Shown piece by piece: positions 34,226 through 45,654 of a stretch of 64,000 nucleotides of DNA. The notes under the pieces were generated by a model. It was not told the origin of the DNA. It did not search any database and saw only the letters and a list, made by a program, of their open reading frames with translations. Every line of letters begins with the position of its first letter. Position 1 is the stretch's first letter. This DNA comes from Nemophila menziesii (lineage: Eukaryota > Streptophyta > Magnoliopsida > Boraginales > Hydrophyllaceae), in the NCBI GenBank assembly GCA_029959085.1, contig JARWIR010000011.1, positions 12,897,840-12,961,839 on the forward strand, written 5' to 3'. The position numbers and the translations under genes are program-made.

Positions 34226-34560
34226 TGCCTCGGACCGGTAAGCCGGTGGTTTCGGTCGGTAAGCCGGTTCGTTGACGTCATTATACCGTGTCGTCAAATG
34301 CGACCATGGTTTTTGTTATTGATCCTTTGTCTTTCACCCTGATTTCGTGACCGTCACAACAGTTTTTGCTGGACTGGTAAGCCGGTGATATCGACTGGTA
34401 TACCGGTTAAAAAAAATTCATACTGTGTTGTGCGAGTGCCGACACGGTTTTGTTACTCACCTCTCGTCATTGTACCTAATTTCCTCACTGTCACGACGGT
34501 TCCTTCCCACCGGTATACTGTCCTTTCGGCCGGCTAGCCAGTCAGAGGGTCAGAATATTT
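34226..34560. repeat. Diverged tandem repeat of about 140 bp with CCGGTA(A/T)(G/A)CCGG motifs
   Basis: Two full units and part of a third. Unit 1 starts near 34231 (accggtaagccggtggtttcgg), unit 2 near 34374 (actggtaagccggtgatatcga) and unit 3 near 34510 (accggtatactgtcctttcgg). Each full unit continues with a 'accgtgtcg / actgtgttg' part and ends 'gaccgtcacaacag / actgtcacgacgg'. Unit identity is low but the order of sub-motifs is the same. Tandem repeats between pol and the 3' LTR are common in large plant Ty3/gypsy elements, which would fit the position downstream of element 2 pol. Confidence 0.6.
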
Positions 34561-34803
34561 CCAAATTTTTTTCTTTTAACAAACTCGTGTCTTGCACAAT
34601 AACACACTACCTTTCTCTCCAATTAGCTTGTAAACACATTAAAAATATACACTAACTTAAACTTTTACACTACAAAACATAAAAACTAACTAAAAAGCAA
34701 TTTAAAACAAGGGGTGTCTCTCCCAAGAGCACTTTTGTTTAACGTTATTTAGTTCAACGTGTACCTCGGGTCAAGCGTGTTCTTTGAAATGGATCGTCTC
34801 CTC

Positions 34804-35976
34804 TCATCCAAAGTCCTCACTATCATGGTATATCTTCAAGCGATGACCATTCACCATGAATGTCCTCTGCTCGGTCGGATGTTCAATTTCGATTGCTCCA
34901 TGAGGTGTGAATTATGTAACAATATAAGGTCCTCCCCGACGGAAGTTAAGCTTACCTATATAGTTCGAGAATCTAGAAATTGTATAATAGTACCTTTGAC
35001 CTCTCTCGAACTTTTTGGATGAATCCCTTTATCATGCCATCTTTTGTTTTCTCCTTGTAGAGATGCGAATTATCATAGGCATGAAAATAGAATTCATCTA
35101 TCTCATTCAACTGCATCATCCTTTGCTTACCCGCTAACTCTGCGTTTAGGTTCAGATCTTTAATTGCCCAGAAAGCACGCAATTCAATCTCGATAGGAAG
35201 ATTACAAGCTTTGTCGTAGACCATGCGACAGGGAGATGCCCCAACTGATGTTTTGAATGTTGTTTTGTAAGCCCAGAGAGCATCATCTTATTTTAATGAC
35301 CAGTCCTTCATTGTTTTGTTCACGGTCTTCTCTAGAGTAGACTCGATCTCTCGGTTAGAGAGCTCAGCTTGACCGTTAGTTTGGGGATGATAGTCGGTTG
35401 AAGTGTGGTGTCTCACCCCAACTTACAAAGGGCAACTCTCAATTGAAAATTGATGAAGTGGGTACCTTTATCACTGATGAGAACACGTGGCGTACAATGT
35501 CTTGAAAAGATATTTGATTGAAGGAACGAAATAACTGTTTTGGCATTGTTCTTCGGTGTTGCCACTGCTTCTACCCACTTAGACACATAATCTACTGGTA
35601 GCAAATATAAAGATTGCCATTTGAGGATATGAAAGGTCCCATGAAATCTATTCCCCATACACCAAAGATTTCTACTTCTAAGACATTGTTAAGTGGCATC
35701 TCGTCTCTTTTCAATATATTACTAGTGAACTAGCATCTTTGACAAGTTTGGACGAATTGATGACAATCTTTGTGTAGGGTAGGCCAATAGAACCCTGATT
35801 GAGAATTTTAGATGCGGTTCTATCGCCTTTGAAGTGGCCACCATATGGTGAACCATGGAAACTTGCAACGATTTTCTTGTTTCGCCCTCATGGATGCATA
35901 TTCTGATAACTTGGTTACTGTAAACCTTGAAAAGGTAGGGCTCGTCCCAACATAATTGCCAGGCTCTATAACTCAA
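34804..35976 (-). pseudogene. Gypsy element 2 integrase and pol C terminus, broken
   Basis: Integrase remnants. The zinc-binding N terminus is at 35976-35722 in poor shape; the core includes [10 protein letters not shown] (about 35600) and [12 protein letters not shown] (about 35480), then HPQTNGQAE with the third catalytic Glu near 35370 after a frameshift. The C-terminal domain (35224-34973) includes RMVYDKACNLPIEIELRAFW and the KEKTKDGMIKGFIQ region. The tail TFMVNGHRLKIYHDSEDFG-stop (34880-34804) is typical of plant Ty3/gypsy pol ends. Frame changes lie near 35720, 35660, 35410, 35300 and 34970. Confidence 0.85.
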
Positions 35977-36220
35977 CCACTTTCGTTATTGTGGATTGAA
36001 CTTCATAGGGAATACACCACTCAATATGAGGTTGACTATTTCTGCATACCAAGGCACAAACGCATCTTCAATCGTAAAAAGTTGTTCATCAGGGAATACA
36101 TTTTTGACCAATTTTGTTTCTTTGTTGTTGAAATCAGATCCTTTGAGCCTGGATAAACGATCAGCTACTTGATTCTCCCATCCTTTACGATCTCGAATAT
36201 CTATATTAAACTCTTGTAGC

Positions 36221-36484
36221 AACAGTACCCAGTTGGGTTAGCTCAACTGGCCAGAGCCTTGCTATTTCTACAACACTTAAAGGGGAGGTCTAAGGTTCGA
36301 ATCCCCTCACTAACGGGTGTAAAGTAAGAGGTACAAGGCTCGAACCCCTCTCTGAACATGGGTAACCTAATTCTGATTTACCATGAGAATATATATGGGG
36401 AGACATGTATATCTCCGTGGGATTAGTCAGGTGCGCGCAAGCTAGCCCGGATCACCCATGTAACCCCAAAGAAAACAGTACCCA
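36221..36484 (+). mobile_element. Au-like tRNA-derived SINE with 11-bp target-site duplication
   Basis: SINE body 36232-36473 (242 bp), flanked by aacagtaccca at 36221-36231 and again at 36474-36484. The tRNA-like head has box A TTAGCTCAACTGG (36238-36250) and box B GGTTCGAATCC (36294-36304). The body ends with ggtgcgcgcaagctagcccggatcaccc, the hallmark tail of plant Au SINEs. A second box-B-like GGCTCGAACCC near 36339 follows. It interrupts the RNase H codons of gypsy element 2, so it is younger than that element. The perfect duplication makes the insertion certain; the Au assignment is by the tail. Confidence 0.88.
36238..36304 (+). promoter_or_regulatory. Internal RNA polymerase III promoter (boxes A and B) of the SINE
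   Basis: Box A TTAGCTCAACTGG at 36238-36250 and box B GGTTCGAATCC at 36294-36304, 44 bp apart, match the tRNA-type internal promoter consensus. A functional tRNA is excluded by the lack of an acceptor stem and anticodon arm. Confidence 0.75.
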
Positions 36485-38086
36485 TCTAATAACACGTGGC
36501 TTAGCATCCTTCTCTGCCATAAGATACTTAATTGCTAAATGATACGTGTATACAAAAGTTTTCATTTCAAGCAGATAGGAACGAAATTTATCAAAAGCAT
36601 ATACTACAACTAATAATTCTTTCTCCGTCACTGTATAATTCAATTGGGGGGCGTTAAAGATCTTACTTGCATAATAAATTGTGTGGAAGATCTTCTCTTA
36701 TCTCTGGCCTAACACAACACCCATTACGTGATCACTTGCATCGCACATAAGTTCAAACGAAGCGTTCCAATCTGGAGGTATGACAATCAGTGTGGAGATG
36801 AGTTTCTCTTTAATTGTCAAATACGTATTAAGACATTCGTCAATACAATTGAAAGGAGTATCCTTTTCCAGTAAAGAACAAAGCGTTTTGGCGATCTTGG
36901 AGAAATCTTTGATAAATCTTCTGTAAAATCCCGCGTGACCCAAGAATCTTCTCACTCCTTTAACAGAAACTGGAAGTGGTAAAAAATTTATAAGTTCGAT
37001 TTTAGCAAGATTAACCTCCATTCCTGCACTCGAAACTTTATATCCCAACACAATTCCTTCTCGAACCATGCACTGACATTTTTCCCAATTAGTTTTGTTC
37101 TTTACATTGCAGAAGTACCTTTTCAAGATTGTTGAGGCACTCATCAAAACTATCTCTAAATACCAAAAAAACATCCAAAAAACCTCCAAGTATCTATCAA
37201 TCATGTCCCAAAATATAGCCATCATACACCTCTGGAACGTGGCAGGTGCATTGCATAAACCAAAAGGCATCCTTCTATAAGAAAAGGTGCCAAACGGACA
37301 AGAAAGGTTGTTTTGTGTTGATCAGGATCTACACAAATCTAATTATAGCTTGAATATCTGCCAAGGAAACAGTAATACTCTTTCCCAGCAAGTTTGTCTA
37401 ACTTGATCAATGAACGGTAACGAGAAGTGATCTATCTTCGTGGCTTTGTTTAGCTTGCGGTAATCCCTGCATACTCTCCACCCGACAACTATTCTTGATG
37501 GAATGGCTTTGCTTTTATCATTAAGGATGGTAGTGATACCTCCTTTCTTTGGAACACATTGCACTGGACTAACCCGATCACTACTCGCAATCGGAAAGAT
37601 AATACCCGCATCTAATAATTTAATCACCTCTTTCCTTACCACATCTTTCATTACTGACATAAATCTTCTCTGCCCCTCTATAGACTGTCCTCCTTCCTTC
37701 TCAAGAATGATCTTATGTTTGCAAATGGTAGGACTAATTCCATTTATATCGACTATAGTCCACCCAATTGCTTCTTTGTTAGCGCGAAGCACAAGTAGTA
37801 GCTTATCTTCTTGAGGACCTGACAAGTTAGCATAAATAATAACAAGCAAAGTTTTGTTAATAGCAGATGGTCTGGAAGTAGGTTTTCTTCGAGAACAGGA
37901 GGACTGTCATCAGAGCTTGATTCATTAAAAACTTCTTGCGTATTTTTCTTATGACATCTATTTTCAAGCATTCATCTTTTGTATCTGGATATTTTATAGC
38001 CTTAAACACATTGAATCGTACCTGTTCATCTTGGACCCTCATGATCAATTTACCATTCTCAACATCTATTACTGTACGCCTTGTGG

Positions 38087-38569
38087 CTAAGAATGGTCTA
38101 CCCAAGATGATGGGGACATTCTTATCCGCGTCGTAGTCAAGAATAATAAAATCACAAGGAAATATGAAACTACCAGCTTTAAGTAAAACATTTTAATTTT
38201 ACCTAATGGTTGGGAGAGGGAGCGATCCGCCATTTGTAATACTACTGAAGTAGGGACTACCTCTCCTATGTTGTTGAGCTTCTCGAATTGGGACTTCGAC
38301 ATGAGATTGATACTTGCGCCTAAATCACATAATGCTTTCCCGGTCCATCCTTCACCAATGGAAATAGGAATTGTAAAACTTCCGGGACCTTGTAGGTTCG
38401 GTGGCAACTTTCTTTGACAAATAGCACTACACTCCTCAGGTAATCCAATCATCTCCCCAGTTTCTAAGCTTCGTTTGTTAGAAATAATATCCTTCATGAA
38501 TTTAAGATACTTCGGCATCCTCTTGAGAGCTTCTAAAAACGGTATATTGATATCTAATTTGCTCACCAT
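38087..38569 (-). pseudogene. Gypsy element 2 aspartic protease region
   Basis: Open for 160 codons. The retropepsin active-site box is ALCDLGASINLMSKSQFEKL near 38330, with the D-L-G-A-S form usual in Athila/Tat-type elements. Upstream, LPPNLQGPGSFTIPISIGE (about 38390) is the typical lead-in. The continuation toward RT (38105-37857, GRPFLATRRTVIDVENGKLIM) lies in another frame, so the protease-RT fusion is broken near 38090-38200. Confidence 0.82.
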
Positions 38570-38844
38570 GTCAAGGAACTTCTTGAATTCTTTTTGTTCT
38601 TGTTTTTTACAAGTGATGGGAATGGTGGACGAGGACGTGTATTGTTTATCACTGAGCTCTTCTTCTTTTCTGGTGTCTTCTTTGGTTCAATTACCTCTTC
38701 AACTGTTCTTCAACCTCTTCTTCAGGAATAGGGGTTCGTTCTTTTGGTTCTTTTGGTTACCTCTGCATGACAAGCATCGTCTTCAGGAGCAATGGTATCA
38801 CTTGGGAGTTGCCCTTTTGGCCTGTTTTGGATTACACTCACCAT

Positions 38845-40060
38845 TTATGATATGGTATTCTCGAGATTTTTAATGACCCTTGCATGCTTTTGAAATCTCT
38901 GCTGGCTTATCTTCATGTTCTCTTCAAGCATTCCCATAAGTTCTACTAGTCTTGGATCCAAACTCGAAGGTTGTTCTTGCGCAGCTTGTTGTGTTGAATA
39001 CGAATGTGGCTCTTGATAATATTCTTCATATTTCAGCTCTAGTTGATAAATAGGTTGTGGTTGATAATGATATTGAGGTCGAGTTGTATAATAGTTACCT
39101 TGATTTTCGACCCAATTCTGATTTTGTGGGGAATAATAGTTAATGTGACCTCCTTGTGGATGATAGTAACCATTAGAATAACAGTTTCTTTGATGAGATA
39201 CGAAGGAAATCGTAGCTGGATTATTAACACAATTCTCACACGAATGATTTCTTGCTCCACAACAAGGATATGAAGGCAAGGTGTGTACTAGATTTACCTG
39301 AGCTACTGAGCTGCTCTCTAAATGTGCTTGCTCTTGTAATTCCTTGAGTTGTTGGTTTTATTCTTCGATCCTTTGAGCTTCTAAGGTATCTTCTTCTTTT
39401 TCTGATTCTAACAGCCAACTTCTCTCGGTATCAAGAACTCTTTCCATAATAACATGAGCGTCTTCAAGATCTAATAACACAAAACTTCCATCTCCTCATA
39501 TATCTGCTTTTGCCTTGGACTCGCTGTTGAGTCCTCCATAGAACATGGTCAACTAATATTCGGGAGAGGAGACGTGGAATGGACACCTCGCTTTTTTTTT
39601 CATTAAAACGTAACCATGCTTCACCAACACTTTCCCCTTCTTCCTGCATAAATTGTTCTAACTCCACCATATCTTTTAAGCGTCTACTAATCAAATAGAA
39701 TCGATCTAGATATTAGGCTTGGAGTTTATCCTAATCTGGAATTGAATCAGGGTGTTGGTAGTCATACCAATCACTTGCACTTCCGGTTAAAAAGAATTGG
39801 AACACAACGTAGTACATTTGTTCCTGTGTAACACCTTTGGTGATGTAGGCATCACAAATCTGCATAAATTTTCTGAATATATCGAACAGGATCCTGTTTT
39901 GCAACACCACTAAATCGGCCATGACTCGAAAATTGTTCAATCGGGCCTGGATCAGGCTTGAATGTAGCGGCTTGGAATTCCGGAGTGCGGATTCCTCTGG
40001 GTTGCACTCTGAATGAGACGGGAAGATCGAGTTTCCTCTGACTTTTTATCTGAATAACCT
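38845..40060 (-). pseudogene. Gypsy element 2 gag, broken
   Basis: Capsid-like remnants. 40050-39860 reads RTPEFQAATFKPDPGPIEQF...FSGVAKQDPVRYIQKI; 39940-39731 reads FQFFLTGSASDWYDYQHPDSI, where W-Y is a common gag landmark; 39694-39464 reads LEQFMQEEGESVGEAWLRF, the conserved 'gEsl.eAW.Rf' gag box. The nucleocapsid part has CCGARNHSCENC (about 39260-39230), followed by a Tyr/Gln/Asn-rich stretch to 38845. No clear start codon is seen. Frame changes lie near 39860, 39700, 39590 and 39290. Confidence 0.78.
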
Positions 40061-40146
40061 GAAATAAGAAAACTAAAAATAAAAAGCGTAAAATAGAACT
40101 AACTGAAATAAAAGCACTAAATAAATGCATAAGGACTAACGATGTA

Positions 40147-40165
40147 GTCCCCGGCAGCGGCGCCA
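40147..40165 (-). other. Primer binding site of gypsy element 2
   Basis: TGGCGCCGCTGCCGGGGAC on the minus strand, 8 nt inside the LTR end (TGTC/GACA boundary at 40174). This is one base from the TGGCGCCGTTGCCGGGGA form used by many plant Ty3/gypsy elements and fixes the element's orientation. Confidence 0.8.
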
Positions 40166-40414
40166 ATATTTGGTGTCGGTTAAGGTGTGATAAAAATATG
40201 GTAATAAAAGATGCAACTAACACCCTAGCCTAAACACGTTACTCACTGCAAGTATCACAGGTCGTATGCAAGTTTTAATGATAAACAAAATTTGTTCCTC
40301 AGAGACTACGAAAGAAAGTTAGAAGAATAATACGCTGAAAATAAAAGACTATGGAATTTTTGTTTGGTTTTTAAGAATCTAAACAATTAACTAAATAAAA
40401 TAAAGACAGGAAAA

Positions 40415-41038
40415 ACACTAACCCCAAAAACACACATTGCTCCTCCTTCTCTCTACTTTCTCTCACTAGGGTTTGAAGTTTTAGTCAAAGTTTGACTGGG
40501 CGTTGACTCTTATTGACCGTCGTTGACCCCCCACCCATCACCGATGACTCTCCGACTTTATGGCTGGAGTTTGACCAGAGATTGACCGGAGTGTTGACCT
40601 TGTTTGATCAGAGTTGAAAATTCTTCAATTCTTTAATTTCCATTTGTTTTGGATTTATTTGCTTAGCAATTGGAAATTAATTCACGTGTAGAGATAGTGG
40701 AAAGCTGAGCTGTAAAGGATTGTCGGCTGGATCTGAAGAAGTGGGGAAGTGAGTGTTACGCGCTACTGTATTGGGGGTATAGCTCACGAAGAAGACGGGT
40801 TTTCTGTTTTTTGTTTTACGAAGTGGATAAAGCTTTATTAGGTAATAATTTGGCAATAATTGGGCAATCAGCATTAGTTACTGGGACAAAAATCAACATT
40901 TAATTTCGTGCAAAAATCATTCTCGAATTTTGCAAATTACATCCGCGATCAGGGAGATTTTCTGGGGATTTATTGCTCTTTCTTAACCAAATTTAGTGAT
41001 TCTTTTTTCGGTGTTTTTCTTTCTTCATTCCTGATTCA
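40415..41038 (+). promoter_or_regulatory. LINE E 5' UTR with TTGAC(C/T) cluster
   Basis: From 40484 to about 40600 there are seven TTGAC(C/T) on the plus strand plus one on the minus: agtcaaag, tttgactgg, gttgactct, attgaccgt, gttgacccc, tttgaccag, attgaccgg, gttgacctt. TTGAC(C/T) is the W-box core of plant WRKY factors. The UTR starts with a pyrimidine-rich ctcctccttctctctactttctctc. Copies B, C and F keep the cluster. Function is inferred. Confidence 0.6.
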
Positions 41039-42727
41039 ATGGCGCCTCGTAAGAAGTCTGGTAATAAGGGAATTAAAGATAGCACTAAAAATAACGAAGT
41101 TCCTGTGAAGTTTGCACCTATTAAAGGGAAGAATGTACCTGCTACACCTATAATATAGGTGAGTAATAAATTTTTTGCATTTAAACGAAGCAACTTGATG
41201 AATGAAAGCGTGGAGAAGGGTGTTACTTACGATTCTAGTAGGAAGGATAGTGTTTCTTATAGTGAGGGTAATGTGCTTGATGAAAGTCCTATGAGAGGGA
41301 CAGAAACTGTAACAGGGGATTTTTTAGAACCAAACCTTACTTTGCTTCAGTGAAAGCATCAAAGCTACTCAGGCTATTGATTGTACAATAGTTGAGGGCG
41401 TGAACGACCAAGATGGGGCCCTATCTGAGGGTGAGGCTCTGATTTCCCTCGAGAAAAAGAGCTTTGATGTTTGTCACAAAGAGGATTACTCCATTCTTGG
41501 TACAGGAGTTGGAGAAACTTCTCTACCAAATGAAAGTACCCTCTTGGGAGTAGCACAAGGTTTGAATAAGGATAATGTGGAGGATTGCGAGGTGGAAATA
41601 GTTGAGATGAACAATGGAAAACAAGGTGTTTGGACTGAGTTTTTTAAGAAGAAGGTTGATCAAGAATTGAAGCTCAAATACTTTGCTCTTTGTTCAGTAG
41701 AGGAAGAAATCATGGCAAAACCTCCAAGGAATATAGTTAAAAGTGGAGTACAAGGTTGGGAAAACTGTCTTGTAGGTCAATTTTTTGGTGAAGCTCCTCA
41801 GTATCACATGGTTAGAGGTATGCTGAATGTATAATGGAAGAATTATGGTCCTGTGGAGATAAAATCAACTGACATGGATGTATATATATATATACATTCA
41901 AGTTTCAAAGTGAACAAGAGTGTAACAATATTTTGGAACAAGTTTGGCATGTAAATGGAAGAATAATGATACTAAGAAAGTGGGAATCAAATATGAAATT
42001 TGAGAAGCTTGATATGACTAAGGTCCCTTTATGGGTCAAATTAAGGAAGGTACCTTTGCAGTTGTGGACAAATGAAGGCTTGAGCTACATATGTAGTGCC
42101 TTAGGAATCCCAATTCAAATGGATCCTATTACTAGGTCAAGGAATAGGTTAAGTTTTGCTAGAGCTTGTGTGGAGGTTGATATGACAAAAGAGCTTGTTA
42201 AAAGGGTTAAAGTGGATCTTGAAGAGGATGGAATTCATATGGTGGAAGCTTATTATGAATGGTTACCTCCAAAGTGTTCAAATTGTAAAGTCTTTGGGAA
42301 TAAAGATATAAATTGTAGTCAAGGGAGAAAAGAAGCAATAAAGGAGAAACCAAAAGCTAATTACCAAGTTAAACCTAATCAAGTTAATCACCAAGCTAAT
42401 CAATACAAGGTTCAAAGGAAGGTAGAAGAATGGAGAGTTGTGCAAAAGAAGCAAAAGGAGAAAAAGGATAATGAAGTTCAAAGTCCTAACATTAATATCA
42501 CAACTACAACTCAATCAAAAAATGTGGGAAGTAATAGTGTAAAGGGGAAAGAAAACCCCCCTAACACACCTAGAGAAAGTGCTTGCAATTCTAATATCTT
42601 TGAAGGAGAGTTAAGTAACTCTTTTTGTGCTCTAAACAAGGCAAATGAAAATCTTGAAGATGCTTTGAATATGTTTATGGAAAGTACCCATAGGGAAGTA
42701 AAACCTCCTGACCTTAATGATTGTTAG
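41039..42727 (+). pseudogene. LINE E ORF1 (DUF4283 / zinc knuckle), broken
   Basis: ATG at 41039 (MAPRKKSGNKGIKD), 563 codon-equivalents. Breaks: in-frame TAG at 41156-41158, stop at 41351-41353, stop after 41832, and a TA expansion at 41880-41894 (atgtatatatatatata, where LINE A has gtgtaccta) that shifts the frame. The last 264 codons are open (41933-42727): DUF4283 C-terminal half, knuckle CSNCKVFGNKDINC (42278-42319, His replaced by Asn), KPNQVNHQ repeat, and the conserved end SFCALNKANENLEDALN...PPDLNDC-stop. The overlap with ORF2 is 42717-42727. Confidence 0.9.
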
Positions 42728-45654
42728 CTCTTGGAATATTAGAGGTTTAAATCTAAGCCACAAACAAAAATAAGTTATTCATGTTATACAGGATAAGAAG
42801 ATTGATCTTATTGGTTTGTTGGAAACTATAATGACTTTACAAAGTTACACTAAGTTTCATAATACTTATTTGAGCAATTGGGGAACTATTATTAATCATG
42901 ATAAGGATGATAGGGGTAGAATCTGCATCAAGTGGAATAAGAATGTATTGTATGTTAGGTGCCTAGATTCACCTAGCCAAGCTATTTTTCTTGAGGTGTA
43001 TGACATATATAATAAGAAAACATTTAATTGTATAATGGTTTATGCTGATAATGATGAGGATAAAAGGGTAATTCTTTGGGAAACACTTAGTGAATGGATG
43101 ACTACTATTGGGTCCTCTACTTGTATTTGATGTGGTGATTATAATGAAATCACTAGAGTTGAGGAAAGAATGGGATGTACTAGCCTTCATAAGAGCTCAC
43201 ATGAATTTGAGGAGAGTATAAATGACAACGGAATGGTGGAGCATCCTAGTCAAGGATGTTATTACACTTGGACTTATAGAACAATTGTTGGGTTTGTATT
43301 TAGTAAAATTGATAAGATTTTCATAAACGATGCTTGGTTCACTTGCTTCAAGTCTCATTTAATGGATGAAGCTTCAGGAATTTCTGATCACTCCAACCTT
43401 ATTCTCAAAATTCAGGGGAGTCCTAATACTAAACCTTCATCTTTTAAGTTTTTTAATGTTTGGATTGATCATGAACAATTTCTGCCTTTGATTGAAAAGG
43501 TGTGGAAAAGTGATTTTAGGGGAAGTATGATGTTTAAAGGGTGAATAAACTGAAGGAAGTCAAAAAAGCTTTAAAGATATTCAATATGCAGTATTTTCAT
43601 CACTCCATTGAGGAGGAGATTATGAAACTAAAATAGGATCTTGAGAAGGTTCAAGTTAGTGTTATGAATGGTGATCAAACCTTGCTCACTATTGAGAAGG
43701 AGCTAATGGATGAACTCATGCACCTTTTAGACATTCAAGACGAGATTTTAAAGTAAAAATCTGGGATTACTTGGGCTCAAAAAGGAGATTGTAGCACTGC
43801 CCTTTATCACAAAAGCATCAAGGCTAGAATCACTCAAAACCGAGTATCTTCTATTGTGACTGAAAATGGTGACATTATTGCTTAAGAGGAAGCTATTCAT
43901 GATGAATTTATTAAGTACTACATTAGTTTAATTGGTACTAAGGACTCTCAAGAAGTAGCTCTAAATGCTTGAAAAAACTTGTTGATAAAGCTATTACTAA
44001 TGAAGAAGCTAAAGTTATGGTAAAGGATATTACTAATAAGGAGATTAAGGAAGCTATATTCTCTATAGATAATTCAAAATCTCCTGGTCCAGATGGTTTT
44101 ACTAGTACCTTCTTCAAAGCTACTTGGAGTATTATTGGGAATGATATATGAAATGCTATAAAGGAAACTTTCAGAATCGGGCATATCTTGAAAAAAGTGA
44201 GCTTTATATAGGAGGATGTAACAAAGACCTTCATGATGAATTGAGTTGTATTCTTAATGTTAAAAGGGGTAAGCTTCCTGTTAGGTATATCTTGGAGCAC
44301 CTCTAACTACAAAGGGGCCTAATAGCTTAATGTGTGCTACACTTATTAATAACTTAGTTGGGAGTGTGGAAAGTTGGATGCATAGGTTTCTCACTTTTGC
44401 AAGAAGGCTCCATCTTATTAAGAGTGTTTTGTAAAGTAAGGCTAGATATTGGTGCAATGTTATGATTCTTCCTATGGGGGTTATTCATGAGATTGAAACT
44501 CTCTTGAGTAGGTTTATTTGGAAGGGAAATACTAATGATTTTCATGGAGCAAAGGTGGCTTGGAAGGAGCTTTATCAAAGTAAAGAAAATGGGGGGTTAG
44601 GTATACCTAATCTCCTTCAAATTAACCAAGTTGCTATTCTTAAATCTTTTTGGATTATGTATGGGTATAAAGACAACATTTGGTCTCAATGGGTCTATTC
44701 AAATTTGCTTAGGAACAAGAGTATTTGGAGCATTGTTTATGATATCAAACTTCCTTGGACTTGGAGAGCTATGCTAAATGTGAGGTATATTGCTTTTGAT
44801 TATATTATACATGTTATTGGTAATGGGAGAAAAACTTATATGTTTAATGATAAATGGATTAATGGGAAATGTGTTGGAGATATTTGTGAGCAAAAAGATG
44901 CTATCTCTTTAGGGAATTACAATATCAATTAAAAGGTGGTGGATTACTATATTGGGAAAAGCTGGAGATTTCCACATAATCTCAGTAAAGTGTATTATGT
45001 AGTGAAGGATATGGTGCTTAATTTGGAGGAGGGCACTATTAAGTGGGGTGAGAAGGGGTTTAAAGCCTCAGATATTAAGTATGTTCAAAGGGGCCCAAAT
45101 GAGAAAACAAAATGGTATTGTGTTGTTTGGCATCAATGGAGCATACCTAAACATAAATTTTGTGCTTGGTTGATTTGTAAAGATAGGTTGAGTACTAAGG
45201 ATAGACTTAGCAAGTGGGGTATGGATGTTGATAAATTTTTCTTTCTTTCTTTTGAGGAATTTTAATCTAGAGATCATCTGTTTGTAGCTTGCAATTTTAT
45301 TTCTTTGGCTTGGGAAGAGATTTGTGCTCTTCATAATTGGCATAGCACGGGTACAACTTGGGAGGAAAGGCTTGATTTCATGATTAAATTTAATTGTAAC
45401 TCCTTAAAAGATACCTTATCAAACATTACTTTCCTTAGCTTTCTTTATTGCATTTGGGATATGATAAATAAAAGGAGTTTAAGAAGATACATCCTAAAAT
45501 TGAAGATATTGTGAAAATTGTTGTGAAAGATATTCAAAATACTCTTTGTAATAGAAGATTATTTAAGAGGAGTGTTGAGAATATGAGATTAGTGGCAAGG
45601 TGGAAGCTTCATGGAGCACTCAAGGGAGAGGGGAAATAAGAACAAGGAAGCTAG
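42717..45654 (+). pseudogene. LINE E ORF2, RT core deleted
   Basis: Endonuclease 42717-43390 (LLET, YYTWTYRTIVGF, SDHSNLILKIQ) with stops near 42772 and 43128; linker with stops 43542, 43636 and 43756; RT N-terminal part 43790-44200. At 44190-44200 the sequence jumps from gcatatcttgaa directly to aaagtgagctttatataggagg, skipping about 700 bp present in LINE A (3046-3742). This removes the FRPIACCN, GLRQGDP and FADD motifs. RT thumb (44220-44930) and zf-RVT (45120-45320) follow; the zinc region has lost ligands (FFLSFEEF, then a stop). It is not functional. Confidence 0.9.

Larger units (their letters stand above)
35986..37849 (-). pseudogene. Gypsy element 2 reverse transcriptase-RNase H, broken
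   Basis: RT starts near 37849 (KEAIGWTIVDINGISPTICKHKIILEKE), continues through VCRDYRKLNKATKIDHFSLPF (about 37450) and MPFGLCNAPATFQRCM (37270), but the catalytic region is frameshifted: where fragment 1 has FMDDF this copy reads WMFFW, so the two catalytic aspartates are gone. FLGHAGFYRRFIKDFSKIAK follows at about 36930. RNase H has YTVTEKELLVVVYAFDKFRSYL (36640) and is interrupted by a SINE at 36232-36473 before [26 protein letters not shown] (36220). Stops and frameshifts lie near 37343, 37090 and 36690. Confidence 0.87.

Noticed and set aside
36232..36304. tRNA gene
   Set aside because: Box A and B are present, but the sequence is a complete SINE with flanking 11-bp duplications and an Au-type tail.
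38475..38873. 132-codon plus-strand ORF
   Set aside because: Opposite strand of the gypsy element 2 gag-protease region, with no coding signature of its own.
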